Program-made: the position numbers and the translations under genes
The notes under the pieces: generated by a model
Database searches by the model: none
What the model saw: only the letters and a program-made list of their open reading frames with translations
Told to the model about the DNA's origin: nothing
Shown: positions 11,324-26,400 of the stretch, in pieces
Layout of the letters: the number at the start of each line of letters is the position of its first letter
Numbering within the stretch: position 1 is the stretch's first letter
Source of the DNA: Pterobdella sp. o SKG-2022
Taxonomy: Eukaryota > Annelida > Clitellata > Hirudinida > Piscicolidae
Direction: 5' to 3'
Assembly (NCBI GenBank): GCA_964035795.1
Contig: OZ038323.1
Span: 9,976,291 to 10,040,290 of the forward strand
DNA length: 64,000 nt

Positions 11324-13840
11324 TAGTTTAATATATAATAAGTTAATAAATGTATAAATCATTTTGAATTTAAATATGGGGGTATTGGAGTAGAAAAGAA
11401 TTTATAAATTTATCGCTAGGGTGTTTTTCATCAAAAACTTTAGATTGATAAAAAATTCAAAAAAGCTTCGAAATAAATCTGAAAAATAAAGTTTCCAGTT
11501 GTAACTTTTTAGAGACATCTTGAGACATCTTAATAACCAAATTTTATTACATATAGTCTTTTTTTTAACTGCTTTATAACCATAGTTACTAAGTAATTTT
11601 TTTTCGCTAATGTTTCATGATAAGGCTGAACTTATTGAAAATTATATTTATTTATTTTGCTCAATAAATTTACTAAAATTCTTCCATAAATAGACGTAAA
11701 AAAATTTTCAAAGGTTTCCAGTTAAATAATTATTTCATGGCTTGGAAAAAGTAATGTTTAAAATATATCAAATATATTCACTTTTTCTAATATTTGTCAA
11801 AGACTATAAATTTAATTAATATTATGCTATAATAATGTTCAATTTTATTATAAACTCATATATTCCATAAAACAAACCATATTTTAACCATGAGCTTCGT
11901 ATGTTCATATAAATTTATCTCTGTATCGAGTTTGATACACTCTGGCATGATCCATGTTAGAATGATAATGATGTTTTATTGTGAAGGCAAAAAACTTCAT
12001 AACAAACTTTTGAATTTTTTGTGTTGTATTTCGTTACATTATTTGTAGGCTAAGAATTTGATCTTAAAATATTTTCGCCATGTTAAAATATCATCAAATC
12101 ATTGCAAAATTTAAACTAATATATACTTTCAAAAAATTGTCCAGTGTCCTAGTTTAACAATAATAGATTTTTGAATAATTAGCTTAAAAATTTTAAATCG
12201 TAAAAACACGACCATATATGAATTTTTTATTTAACGAAGCTTTTCGATAACCTTATATCATTGGTTACCTGATGATGATATAGAATATATCGAAAAGCTT
12301 CGTTTAATTCACATATTGTCGTGTTTTTATGATTCACCATAATAGATTTAGCATTATATTACATTAGATAGTATTCTTAACTCTTATTCACGCAATCGTG
12401 ATTGATATACAATGAACATAAGTCACACTTTATTCGTTAGCACTTTAGAAAATATTCATTAAATCAAATCTTTTTCAAATAAACACATTTTGATTAGTTT
12501 CCTTGTTCTATTGTATTCCAACCCGATTGAGGTCTTCCGATGAATCTTACAATCAAGTTAGATCGGCGATATCGCTAACTTCGCAATTGTCATAGGATTT
12601 ATTTGTTAACATCGCCCATGGTACGAAAATATTTTATAACTACCGTCTTTCTTACAGTTCATAACAGAGAAAAATTTATAGCTATTGTCCGTAAACAGAT
12701 TCATTTTGAAGCGAGTCATTGATAATGTAGCGTTGTATTTAAATTTTTAATTTCACTGAAATTTTTTCTCAACAAAAATTGAAAGTAATAAAATTGGTCT
12801 ATTTCTTGTGAATATTTTTTTTCGGCTGTATCATAATATATTAATTATTTGTTTTATAAAAATTTTTTGAAGTCTTAAATCTTATGCCTCGGTTTAATGG
12901 AAAAGTATTCAATCCAATGATCGCTTCCATTACTAACACTCGCAGGTCACTTACTCAATAATAAAAAGAATACTAAGAACATATATGATGAAAATAGCAA
13001 AATTGAATTTAATTATATGTTTATAATATAAGTTATTATACCAAATATTTATACTAAGAATATATTTATTCTTCGATTTGTTCCCAACGAAGCATTTAAA
13101 TACCAAAGAATAATAAATCTTAATATTTATTTAAAACGCAGTACTATTAATGAGTAGAATTAGAGGAAATGGAGAGAAATATTCTGCATGCTAAGAATTT
13201 CTCTCGCTATGAAGGCTCTACATATAGTATATGTGGAAGATTAAAATATACCTTTAAGCTATTGCTTAATTATCATTTAATATTAAGCCAGTCTTTCGCA
13301 TAATATGCAGACAACTAGAGTCATAATCAGACATTGCGTGTTCGATTCTATGTCAATTCCACAGTTAACACTTTCAGTGATGCGGGAATGGTTCTATATA
13401 ATTTCTTATATTTCTTTCTAAATAATTTTTTTTGGAGACAATGATGGCATGCTGTTAATATCAAAAATGTTTGTACATTGGATTAAGGTTTGAATTGTTT
13501 CGTTATTCACATAATGAGTTTACCAGTTTTATTTTATCGTTTAAGCTATTTTTTGTGAAAACTACTCTTTTTTATAAAGCAATTAAAGTCTTTAATAATT
13601 TCGATCTCATTTTCCGGGAATACTTTAACAATGGCTTCTGATTTATTGGTTAATGTATCATATACAATTCGTAATTTAAACTTCAAAATGTAAAATCATG
13701 CTATTAAAAACCAATTTATGGAAACTTTCCGCTTTTCGACAGTTGGTCTATTTTTTTAAAAAATGCCGCAATAATTATGAATAAATTTTATGGTAATATT
13801 GTTTACAGTAAATTCATCCGGATATGAAATTCCCTTATTT
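11324..13840. other. Non-coding spacer, no gene seen
   Basis: This is AT-rich sequence full of stops in all frames. The only structure I can support is the inverted repeat at 12196-12336. Confidence 0.6.
12196..12336. repeat. Imperfect inverted repeat (hairpin), arms about 55 nt
   Basis: The left arm contains TAAAAACACGAC, ATAT, TGAATT and then AACGAAGCTTTTCGATA. The right arm is its reverse complement with a few mismatches (TATCGAAAAGCTTCGTT, AATTCACATATTGTCGTG). About 25-30 nt separate the arms. It could be a MITE-like element or a structured RNA locus. Confidence 0.75.
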
Positions 13841-13847
13841 CGGATGT

Positions 13848-13892
13848 TTCGTGTCCCCTATTGTTCAGAGCTGATTCGAAACTCTATATAAG
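13848..13892 (+). promoter_or_regulatory. Promoter of the secreted cysteine-rich gene: conserved block plus TATA box
   Basis: TATATAAG at 13885-13892 is preceded by CGTGTCCCCTATTGTTCAGA (from 13850) and GCTGA. The same arrangement occurs before the degenerate copy at 16342-16384 with few changes. In both copies the TATA box is 48-49 bases before the ATG. Confidence 0.75.
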
Positions 13893-13932
13893 AACAAAGA
13901 CCAGCATTCAACATTTAGAAATTCTCGAAATC

Positions 13933-14561
13933 ATGAATAAAACTATTTTCTTCACAGTTGTTCTGGTGGCTTTTGCCTGTCTCGCGCTTGCAAAAATGCC
14001 CGAATCAAATTTGGACAAGCTTCCTGATTCAGCTGCGAAAAAATTTTTTCCTAGCAAGCTCGCCTGTAAAGACTGCGATGAAAGCTGTCCTACTAATGAT
14101 TGTATCACCCACAACATAGCGCAAACTCCTTGTGTTGTAGAAACTAAAAAGGCTTCCTGGGATTGCAGATGGCCGTACTATGGACTTGCCAGCCACACCG
14201 ACCAGGTTTGTATTGATTTTTCAAATAGAATAGTTTAAAATATTCCACATGAGAAAAAGTAAAAACTGTTTAGTTGTTTTAAAGAAATTATTTTGAGACA
14301 ATCCTACAAAACACCGTCTTTAACTTACTTAACCACACTTTGTAGGAAGTGTTGGGAGGCAGAATCATCGCCTACAAGATCCAGTGGTTCAGCGGGGCTT
14401 GGTCGGGATGGTATGTACCAGGTATCAACGACATGGACTGCAAATACAATAAATTTGTGAAACCACTGTGCAACGGATGGAAGAGCTGCCCTAACTCTCT
14501 TAGGCGAATGTGGTCCTACTTTTACGACCACAACTATCAATACATCATCTGCAAAGCTTAA
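13933..14561 (+). CDS. Secreted ten-cysteine protein, family not recognised (162 aa)
   Basis: Two exons, 13933-14205 and 14346-14561, join in phase 0 to 162 codons. An in-frame upstream ATG does not exist nearer than the TATA box, so MNKTIFF is the start. Residues 1-19 (MNKTIFFTVVLVAFACLAL, cut near ALA-K) are a signal peptide. A linker of about 25 residues follows (KMPESNLDKLPDSAAKK), possibly a propeptide. The mature part has ten cysteines (CKDCDESC, NDC, TPC, WDC, MDC, PLC, KSC, IIC) and is rich in Trp and Tyr. Its most striking part is the second exon: YKIQWFSGAWSGWYVPG, INDMDCKYN, LRRMWSYFYDHNYQYIICKA. I do not recognise this family. A secreted defence, mucus or salivary role is only a guess. 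A broken tandem copy lies 2.5 kb downstream. Confidence 0.85.
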
Positions 14562-16320
14562 ACAAGTTATTGCTCCTGATTTAGTGACATTTTTGCTGTT
14601 AATTTTTGACTTTTTTTCGATAACTTTGTAGTTTTTGGCTTTCAAATAACTGGATTATGTTATGAGTGATTTTTTATTTCATATTAAAAACGTTCTTATA
14701 ATTTTTATTCTCTACAAATATATCGCAACAAAATGCAACTTTTGATGTCGTTTTGATTAAAAAGGTTTCCAAATATTTTCATAATTTTTTTTAATAAAAA
14801 TTTTTCTTTTACTCAGTTTTGTTTGATTTAAAAACGTTCTTGAACTGCTCACACGTCTCGTATATTTTGATGCCATACCTTTAATCAAGGCTATTTAGCT
14901 GAAACACGATGTAAAAAATATACTTTATAGAATTTCATATTGTATAAAAACTCCCAAACAAACTCTGAGAAAGATATAAAATGGAATAAGAACATTATAA
15001 TTTTCAGTCACTTTAAAAATTATTAAGCTCGAAATACTATTTCCAAGAACTATACAAAGCTGTTTGCATAATTTTTGACTCACGGAAAGTTTCATCTTAC
15101 GATTTTTAGGAAATAGTCTTTTATGTTGAATCATTTATGTATGATTTGCGCACCCTGTCGAATACTTTTTTGTTCAATTAAGTTACACTACTGTTAGCAT
15201 TAAATACAAAAAACACAATTGGGAATAATTAGTCTCAAACTTTTGGATGATAAAAACCTGAGAATTTTTGTTCTTATCAATCAAAAAACATACAATGTAT
15301 TAATGCTTTAAGATAGTTTTACTTATCAAGATTATAGTTTTCAAATGAATTTTAGCTATAAGTCTTGATTTTTAAAGAAATAAACTATGTAATTCACCAA
15401 ATTACATATACAGCTTAAGATATACATAATGAAATATACAGAATAACATGAATATTTGAGGAAAAAAACAATTTTTTATAAATATTGGTAACATTACTAG
15501 CATGGGAACGGATGTAAAACGATGAGAGATTTTTTCTCAAAGTATTTCTCATACCATATGTTACCATTTCAGTTCTTAAAACAATTAAACTTCAAAGTAG
15601 ATCAAACTCAAATAAAATAAATTTGTTATTTCCAGATAGCATAAAGTTAATTATATTTCAAAAATAAGTTATCTTAGCGAAGTAAATACAGTTTAATTAT
15701 TATTTGATGATCAATTTTTAAAAATGAAACAATAAAAATTTCTTCTTCAAATTTATATTATGTTGTTCACATTAAATTTTAGGTCATTCAGGTTTGATTT
15801 TTGCTTTTTACCTACTTGATTGCTCTTATTTTTTTGAAAAAACTATAGCTCATTATGTAATAGTACCTGAAAAATTAAATTTTAAGATAGTCAAAACTGA
15901 AATGAAAGAGATATAATTTTTTATCTCCAGATAAAATGAAGTTATAAATTTAAAGAAAGTTGTGTGGATGATGTTAATTGTTATTTAACGATCAGTTTTT
16001 AAAAATAAAACTATATATAAGATTTTGAATTTAATTTAATTTCGAGTTATTTAAATTAAATTCAGTTTTTGAATTATTCAAATTTAATTCAAGCTTGATT
16101 ATTTTCCTTATTGATTGCTTTCATTTATTTGAAAAAACTTAGTTAATTAAGTAATTTACAAATATAAAAACATTATTGAATCAAAATAATATCAATAATG
16201 ATGAACACAAAACTGAATTATGAGAATACAGATTTTTCAGCTTACCCTATTTTCTCAGCTCAATCACGCTGAGAAACAAATTTTTAATTTATATCAAGTC
16301 GATTTATGTTTTGAATTCTA
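14562..16320. other. Spacer between the two copies; contains a diverged ~300-bp direct duplication
   Basis: No open frame of note. Segment 15590-15860 resembles 15890-16160: both share CCAGATA...AAGTTA, ATTTGATGATCAATTTTTAAAAAT versus ATTTAACGATCAGTTTTTAAAAAT, and TTGATTGCT followed by TTTGAAAAAACT. Pairing was by eye and the ends are approximate. Confidence 0.5.
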
Positions 16321-16341
16321 CATTTTGAGCTTCATACAACG

Positions 16342-16384
16342 TCGTGTCCTTATTGTTCAGGGCTGACCCAAAACTCTATATAAG
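16342..16384 (+). promoter_or_regulatory. Conserved promoter block before the degenerate copy
   Basis: CGTGTCCTTATTGTTCAGGG, GCTGA and TATATAAG (16377-16384) match the intact gene's promoter closely, though the coding part behind it is broken. Confidence 0.65.
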
Positions 16385-16425
16385 AGGAACTCTCAATATT
16401 TCAGCATTCAAGAATTCTGGGCATC

Positions 16426-16920
16426 ATGAACAGTAGTATCTTCTTAGCAGTAGCTCCGGCGTTGTTTAAGGGTACATAGCCTGTAAAGACTGCGATGCAG
16501 AATGTTTTGCCGGAGACTGCATCAGCTTCAACTTCACGCAAACTATCTGTGTTTTCAAAAACAAAGACCCCTTCGGTGATTGTAAATGGAAGCCTTATGG
16601 ACTGTCCAGCCACACTGATCAAGTTTGTCTATGTATTATGAAAGTACTTTCTGGTCTGATAACATGAATACCAAAAAACAATGAAACCAACTCATTTCAC
16701 TACACGCTATAGGAAGTTTTAGGGACAAAACTATTGCTTACAAGATCTTGGGGTTCAGCCGAACCTGGTCGCGATGGTATTTACCAGTTGTTAACGACTG
16801 CAAATACAACAAGTATATGCCAACAGAATGCAAGGACCAGGAAACATGTAAAACTCTCTGAGACGAATGTGGTCGTATTTTGATAGCCGTAGCCATCAAT
16901 ACATAATCTGTAAGATTTGA
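16426..16920 (+). pseudogene. Broken tandem copy of the secreted ten-cysteine gene
   Basis: ATG at 16426 gives MNSSIFLAVAPALFKGT and then a stop. About 75 bases that encode the end of the signal peptide and the linker in the intact copy are missing. After a frame change the homologous text resumes (ACKDCDAECFAGDC, DCKWKPYGLSSHTDQ) and meets an intron at the same place. Exon 2, from about 16713, reads EVLGTKTIAYKI, WYLPVVNDCKYNK, then shifts frame and stops before LRRMWSYF. At least two disabling changes are seen in the raw sequence, so it is a pseudogene unless these are assembly errors. Confidence 0.85.
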
Positions 16921-17560
16921 GTATTTGCAGATAATGATATTTTGAATGGAGACAATCATATCTAGAACTTTTAATATAATTTAAAAATGCCATGAAACTT
17001 TTAGTTGTTGTGAACTTTTGATTTTGTTTCAATTCATGCTAACACAAAATACTCTGACTGATTTTGCTAAAAACTCTCATTACTCATTTGTTTTTAAAAA
17101 TTTTTACTAATTTAATTTATTTGAAAATTTTATTTTTATAGAAAAATTTAGTTTTGATTTTTTTCTAAATAAACTCTTAAATATTTATGTTTTCTTCTGA
17201 TCAAAATTGAAGTTTTTAAACAATTTTCAAAATTAAAAAAAACCAAATCGAATTTTATTTATTATGACCTAATATACTTTTTAAAATTTCATTGCAAAAT
17301 TTTAGCGAGCTAAACTTCAAAACATTTCACTTCATTAAAGACGGACCGTTAATTTTGCGTTCATGTATCGCGCCGGAATCTAAATGGTGGAAAAATAAAA
17401 TGCAGGTCAGTTTTAGAATAAAGGTATAAAAAGCTACTTACTTGATCAAACTTGTTCCGCCAAATTTCAGATCGAAGAAATTGAAGATAATACAAGTGAA
17501 TATTTAATTTTTACAGATAAATTTTTTAATTATGAAAAATTTTAAAAAGAATTTTTTATA

Positions 17561-21972
<4,412 letters not shown>

Positions 21973-22119
21973 AGTTAGTTTTGTACAACGTGATAATGGC
22001 GATACTATTACTGCATTTTCACGGGCATTGATATAGTTTCGTTTGGCAACCCTCTATTGTTGTGTGACTTGCTTATCATTTTTCTATCTTTATGATACTT
22101 TCTAAGCAATATCGACACA

Positions 22120-22125
22120 AATAAA
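22120..22125 (+). terminator. Poly(A) signal after the PKA-like gene
   Basis: AATAAA about 150 bases downstream of the kinase stop codon. Confidence 0.5.
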
Positions 22126-22689
22126 GCATTATCATTACCGTTAATTTTTATATGATTTCTTTTTTAATTAAAAGATCAAATGAATTGTACATAGCATGCC
22201 ATTTGACACAATAAAAACTTGTGGTGCTTTTTAATAAAACTAAATTGAAAACAATCAGAATAAGAAGGGTTCTAACGGTGAACACAAAAACTAGTGTAGA
22301 TATAATGAAACTAGAATTTTATAAATGCAATAAAAATAGAAAATTTTTAGCAAAAAGATGAAAAATCTGAGTAAAATTTAAAGGCGGTTAGAAGTTTGAC
22401 TTATGAAGGCCCTAACAATGATTTAACACTGAAAGCTATAAATGCTACGTAACAAGCTTTAATATAAATATGATTTTGAAAATAAATGGCAAACATAAAA
22501 AGATAAAGGCATCACACTTGACTAATGAAGATGACTTATGACAGACTTAACTTTTGGAACAATATAAAATATATAGTTTTGAAAAAGTAGAATAAGGCAG
22601 AGTAGCATATAATATTGAAGGCAAAATATTTTCTAAAGGCAATACTTTTGAGCTCAAATAATTTGGAACATTTTAACACGCCAACAAAA

Positions 22690-22790
22690 ATGAAACTAAA
22701 AATATAGCGCTAATGTGAGACAAAAACCCAAACCGGGGTTTGAACCCGATACCTAAAAACAAGGCTTTAGGGATCTGCCGCCTCACACAT
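22690..22790 (-). repeat. Possible tRNA-derived SINE remnant
   Basis: On the - strand, CGGGTTCAAACCCCG forms a T-arm with a 7-nt loop TTCAAAC, matching the pol III B box. Before it, CCTAA...TTAGG can pair like an anticodon stem, but the loop is ten bases, so it is not a working tRNA. GTGAG and CTCAC flank the unit. I could not test for other copies. Confidence 0.35.
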
Positions 22791-22799
22791 AAAAATAGG

Positions 22800-23485
22800 A
22801 TTAAAATGAACCTAAGACTAATATTTCTAGCAGCTGCTACAACTCCCTTTGAAATTAAACGGAGATGAGCACATGATTCCTCTTCAGCAAAATGTAATGC
22901 AAAACCAATATGAAACATTAAAAATTCATAAATATTTTCTAATTTTAGGCCTGAAATCATAATAATGAAAATTTTAGCAATAAAAAAAAAATAGAACCGC
23001 GTGTATTTATGTGGATTTTGGTTAAAAAAATAATTGCAATAAAAACATTCAGTCATTTATATTAAAGTCGTATTGACCTACAGACAAATATTAAATACTT
23101 GATTATTTTACAGAAATGAAGCACTGTAAAAATATTTGGACTTCACACTGGCAACCTGAAATAACTTTTAGGGAGAGACTCAACTAACAAAATATAATAC
23201 TTATAACAACAATATTAAACTAAAAGTGAAACTAATAATAACAGAAGATAGATAATTTTGGTAATGATAAGAATAAGTGTGGTAATTTATTATAATTATG
23301 CCGTAAAATAGAACACTAAAAGTAAAAATTTACTGATAACAACTACAGTAATAATCATGAAAAAAACGAAAAATATTATTAACAATAATATCAGCATCAC
23401 CATGGAAAAATAATAATGCTGAGAAATTAATAACGATGGGGCCGTTAGTAACAATGATGAATACACACAGCAGATTGAAACAGCA
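22800..23485. other. Intergenic region, no gene seen
   Basis: AT-rich sequence between the PKA-like gene and the CRMP-like stop codon. The open frame at 22673-23056 on the - strand has no recognisable protein text. Confidence 0.5.
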
Positions 23486-26400
23486 TCACCAAAATTGAGT
23501 GGTTCTACCTCCGGGTGGCTGGTTCACCCGGTATCCACCCAGCTTCTGACACTTTACTGGGTCGTCTGCGTACGTGCCTGAGTGGGTGATTTTTGGAAAG
23601 TAGTTTTAGAACGTTTTTTTGGGGGCGGGTTGTGGGTGAAGGGAGGCAAGAGTGTGTAGTTTTGGGTGAGTTGTGGATGGTTATCCAAATAAATGAACAA
23701 AAACACACCATCAACAGAGATGGATAGAGTGGTATCTTGCATGTTTCTTCCACCACTCCTCGTGGGTGGTCTGCAGAAGTGCTCTGACCTTTGACCTGAT
23801 ATCATTATTAATCTTTATATTAATTATTATTTTTAAAAAATTTTTAAAAGCAGATATTTTAAAACCTGAATAACTTTTAAACAAAAAAACAAGTGACTTG
23901 ATATCTGCTACCCAATAATCCCCATGATGAAACATCACACACCTGCAGGATGCTGATTGGCTGTTTCTTGGGAGGTTTCTTGTCCACTGATTGGCCCATT
24001 ATAAGGCTCTCTTACTATCCCTTTGATCTCACTGCAATACTAAAAAGAGAACATAAATTAATTATATAGAATAATTATTAAACTATCATACAAACAGTTC
24101 AAAAGATATTCTCTATTATCGACACTAAATTTAAAAAAAACATTTATTTTTTATGATATTTTTCTTGTTATAATATTATTCTAGATTATCATTGTTGTCA
24201 TTATTATTGATATCCTATGATATTTCTTAAATGGCACAAAGTTAACAAGCAAGGTTTGTTAGAAAGTTGTGAACGTCGCACATACTCGTTCTTGCAGCTT
24301 GATGCGTTCGAAGGCAGCCTCGACAGAACACTGAGAAGATAACAAGTGACCAGGGTGCTGCTGTATGATGACGATGAAGAAGAAGATGATGATGATTATG
24401 ATGATGTGAAGGATAATAATAATATCATATAGCCATTTATGGAAAATATTCTTATAAGTATAGATAACTTTAGTTCGTATGATATTTGTTTTCACGAAGT
24501 TGCATTAAAATACAAGAAACAGGCAGACTTCTTGGAAATATGAAAAGATCTATAGCTTAATCAAAATCTAAATTAACTTTTGACCAACTTCAATAATGGT
24601 GCCATTATCGACCACAAGTCGGCCATCTTTGATGACGTAGGTGACACTTCCTTTGAAGCTCATGCCTTCGTACACGTTGAAATCGATATTTGATGAAATG
24701 TTATCTTTATTGTATTCATGATCTTTGACCGGATCTAGCACAACCACGTCTGCGTCACTACCCGCTTCAACATGTCCCTGGATTGTTTATATCGTGAAAG
24801 TTTAGACAAAATGATGGATAATAATAATCTATTTAAATTTTAATGCTGCTAAAACTTATTTAAAATTAATATTTCATACAATTTCAACTTTAGATGACAT
24901 TATATTCACTGTTATCCGCCAAAAAAACTTGAATTAAAAGTAAACAGCAAGCATATGAACCTTACGAGGATAGACACCCAAGAGTTTGGCTGGAGTGGAT
25001 GATAAGCAGGATACTAGTCTGCTTGCCTGCATTAGTCCTTTGTCCTGTGTGTGTTGAAGCTCATAAAAATTAAATAACAATATAACCCGTATAACAATTA
25101 AACTTTAAAAACATCAATTGAGGATTCATACATTTATTCAAAAGAAAAGCTATAATTTTCGATAAGTTTAGCCTTATCATAAAACGTTAGCATAACCCAT
25201 ATAACTCAAACAAAAAATATCATTAAATCATTATCTTACCTGACACAAACACAAATCCTCATTACAACACACATCACAAACACAAAAGACCAGAAATTCT
25301 GAAACCCACCACAGCCAAGGACCACAGCAGAGTCAACCTCTCTTGCAGGGATGGGATGCCAGGCGGGATGAGGTTGAAGTTATCCTTGCCGTAAGCCTTT
25401 TGTGGCGTGCTGTAGCAAGCGTGATTCGAACTGAGTATCTGGATGTCGTTGCTGTGGTTTTGTGTACAGTTTCTATCACTAATTTTAACATTGAAAATTT
25501 CTTTTAAATAATTAAATCTCGGTTCAAATATATTTGCTATGATGAATATCAACATTAGAAAACTCTCATGAATAATTGAAGCAAAAAAACTATCCAACAA
25601 ACGTTGCTAATTGTTTGAGCAAATGTTCGTTTTGGTGGATTCTAATTGGAGGATGAGTCACATGATGAGCAGCAGTGGCCCAATCAGGATCGAGAACTTT
25701 TGATCCATCAAGAGCAATGGAAGGTAGAGCTACTTCAGAAAAAACAACATAGCCTGTGAAAAGGTCATGTGGTGTTGGTGATGATGAAGTGAGGATTGGT
25801 GATGAAGATTTAAATAGATGCTAATCAAATCCCCATAAGCGTCTCAAAAACTAAAATTTCTTAATGAAATGATTAATCATATACAATACACAATCACCAT
25901 CTTCCTCAAAACACTACCCCCCGTCACCTCGCCTCTTCTTATCAGCAACCAACTCCACACCCTCCCTGCAACTAATGGTGCCCACGTACAGGGGTTGATT
26001 CACTTGAGTGCAGATTGATAAGTATCTATTTAGTGACAGCAACTCCATCTGCGTGTGAGTTTTTTGTGCGTGATTTTGTTGTCTAGAAGTGATTTTGTAT
26101 ATATCAGTGTTGTTGTGTACAATATTATACAAAACCCCGTAGAACCACCAAGACTGACCATCTCAGGGTAGGCATGAAGACAACCTTCAGGACCTGTGAT
26201 GCCTGCAGTTTGCAAGGCACCAAAAATCTGAGTGATAAGAAAGGGTGTAGGTTTTTTAGTGCAGTGATGTTAATGATGATAAAAAATGATGAAGATAATG
26301 ATAATAATCGTCATCATCTTCACCATTTTTTACGTCTGTTTAATGATAGCATAACAATAATAAGAACAAAAAATTAATAATGATAATAAAAACAACAATA

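Noticed and set aside
13861..13932. Upstream start for the secreted protein
   Set aside because: The extended frame begins in the promoter and includes the TATA box; MNKTIFF gives a proper signal peptide.
22690..22790. Functional tRNA gene
   Set aside because: The anticodon loop is ten bases and no acceptor stem forms; only the T-arm is convincing.
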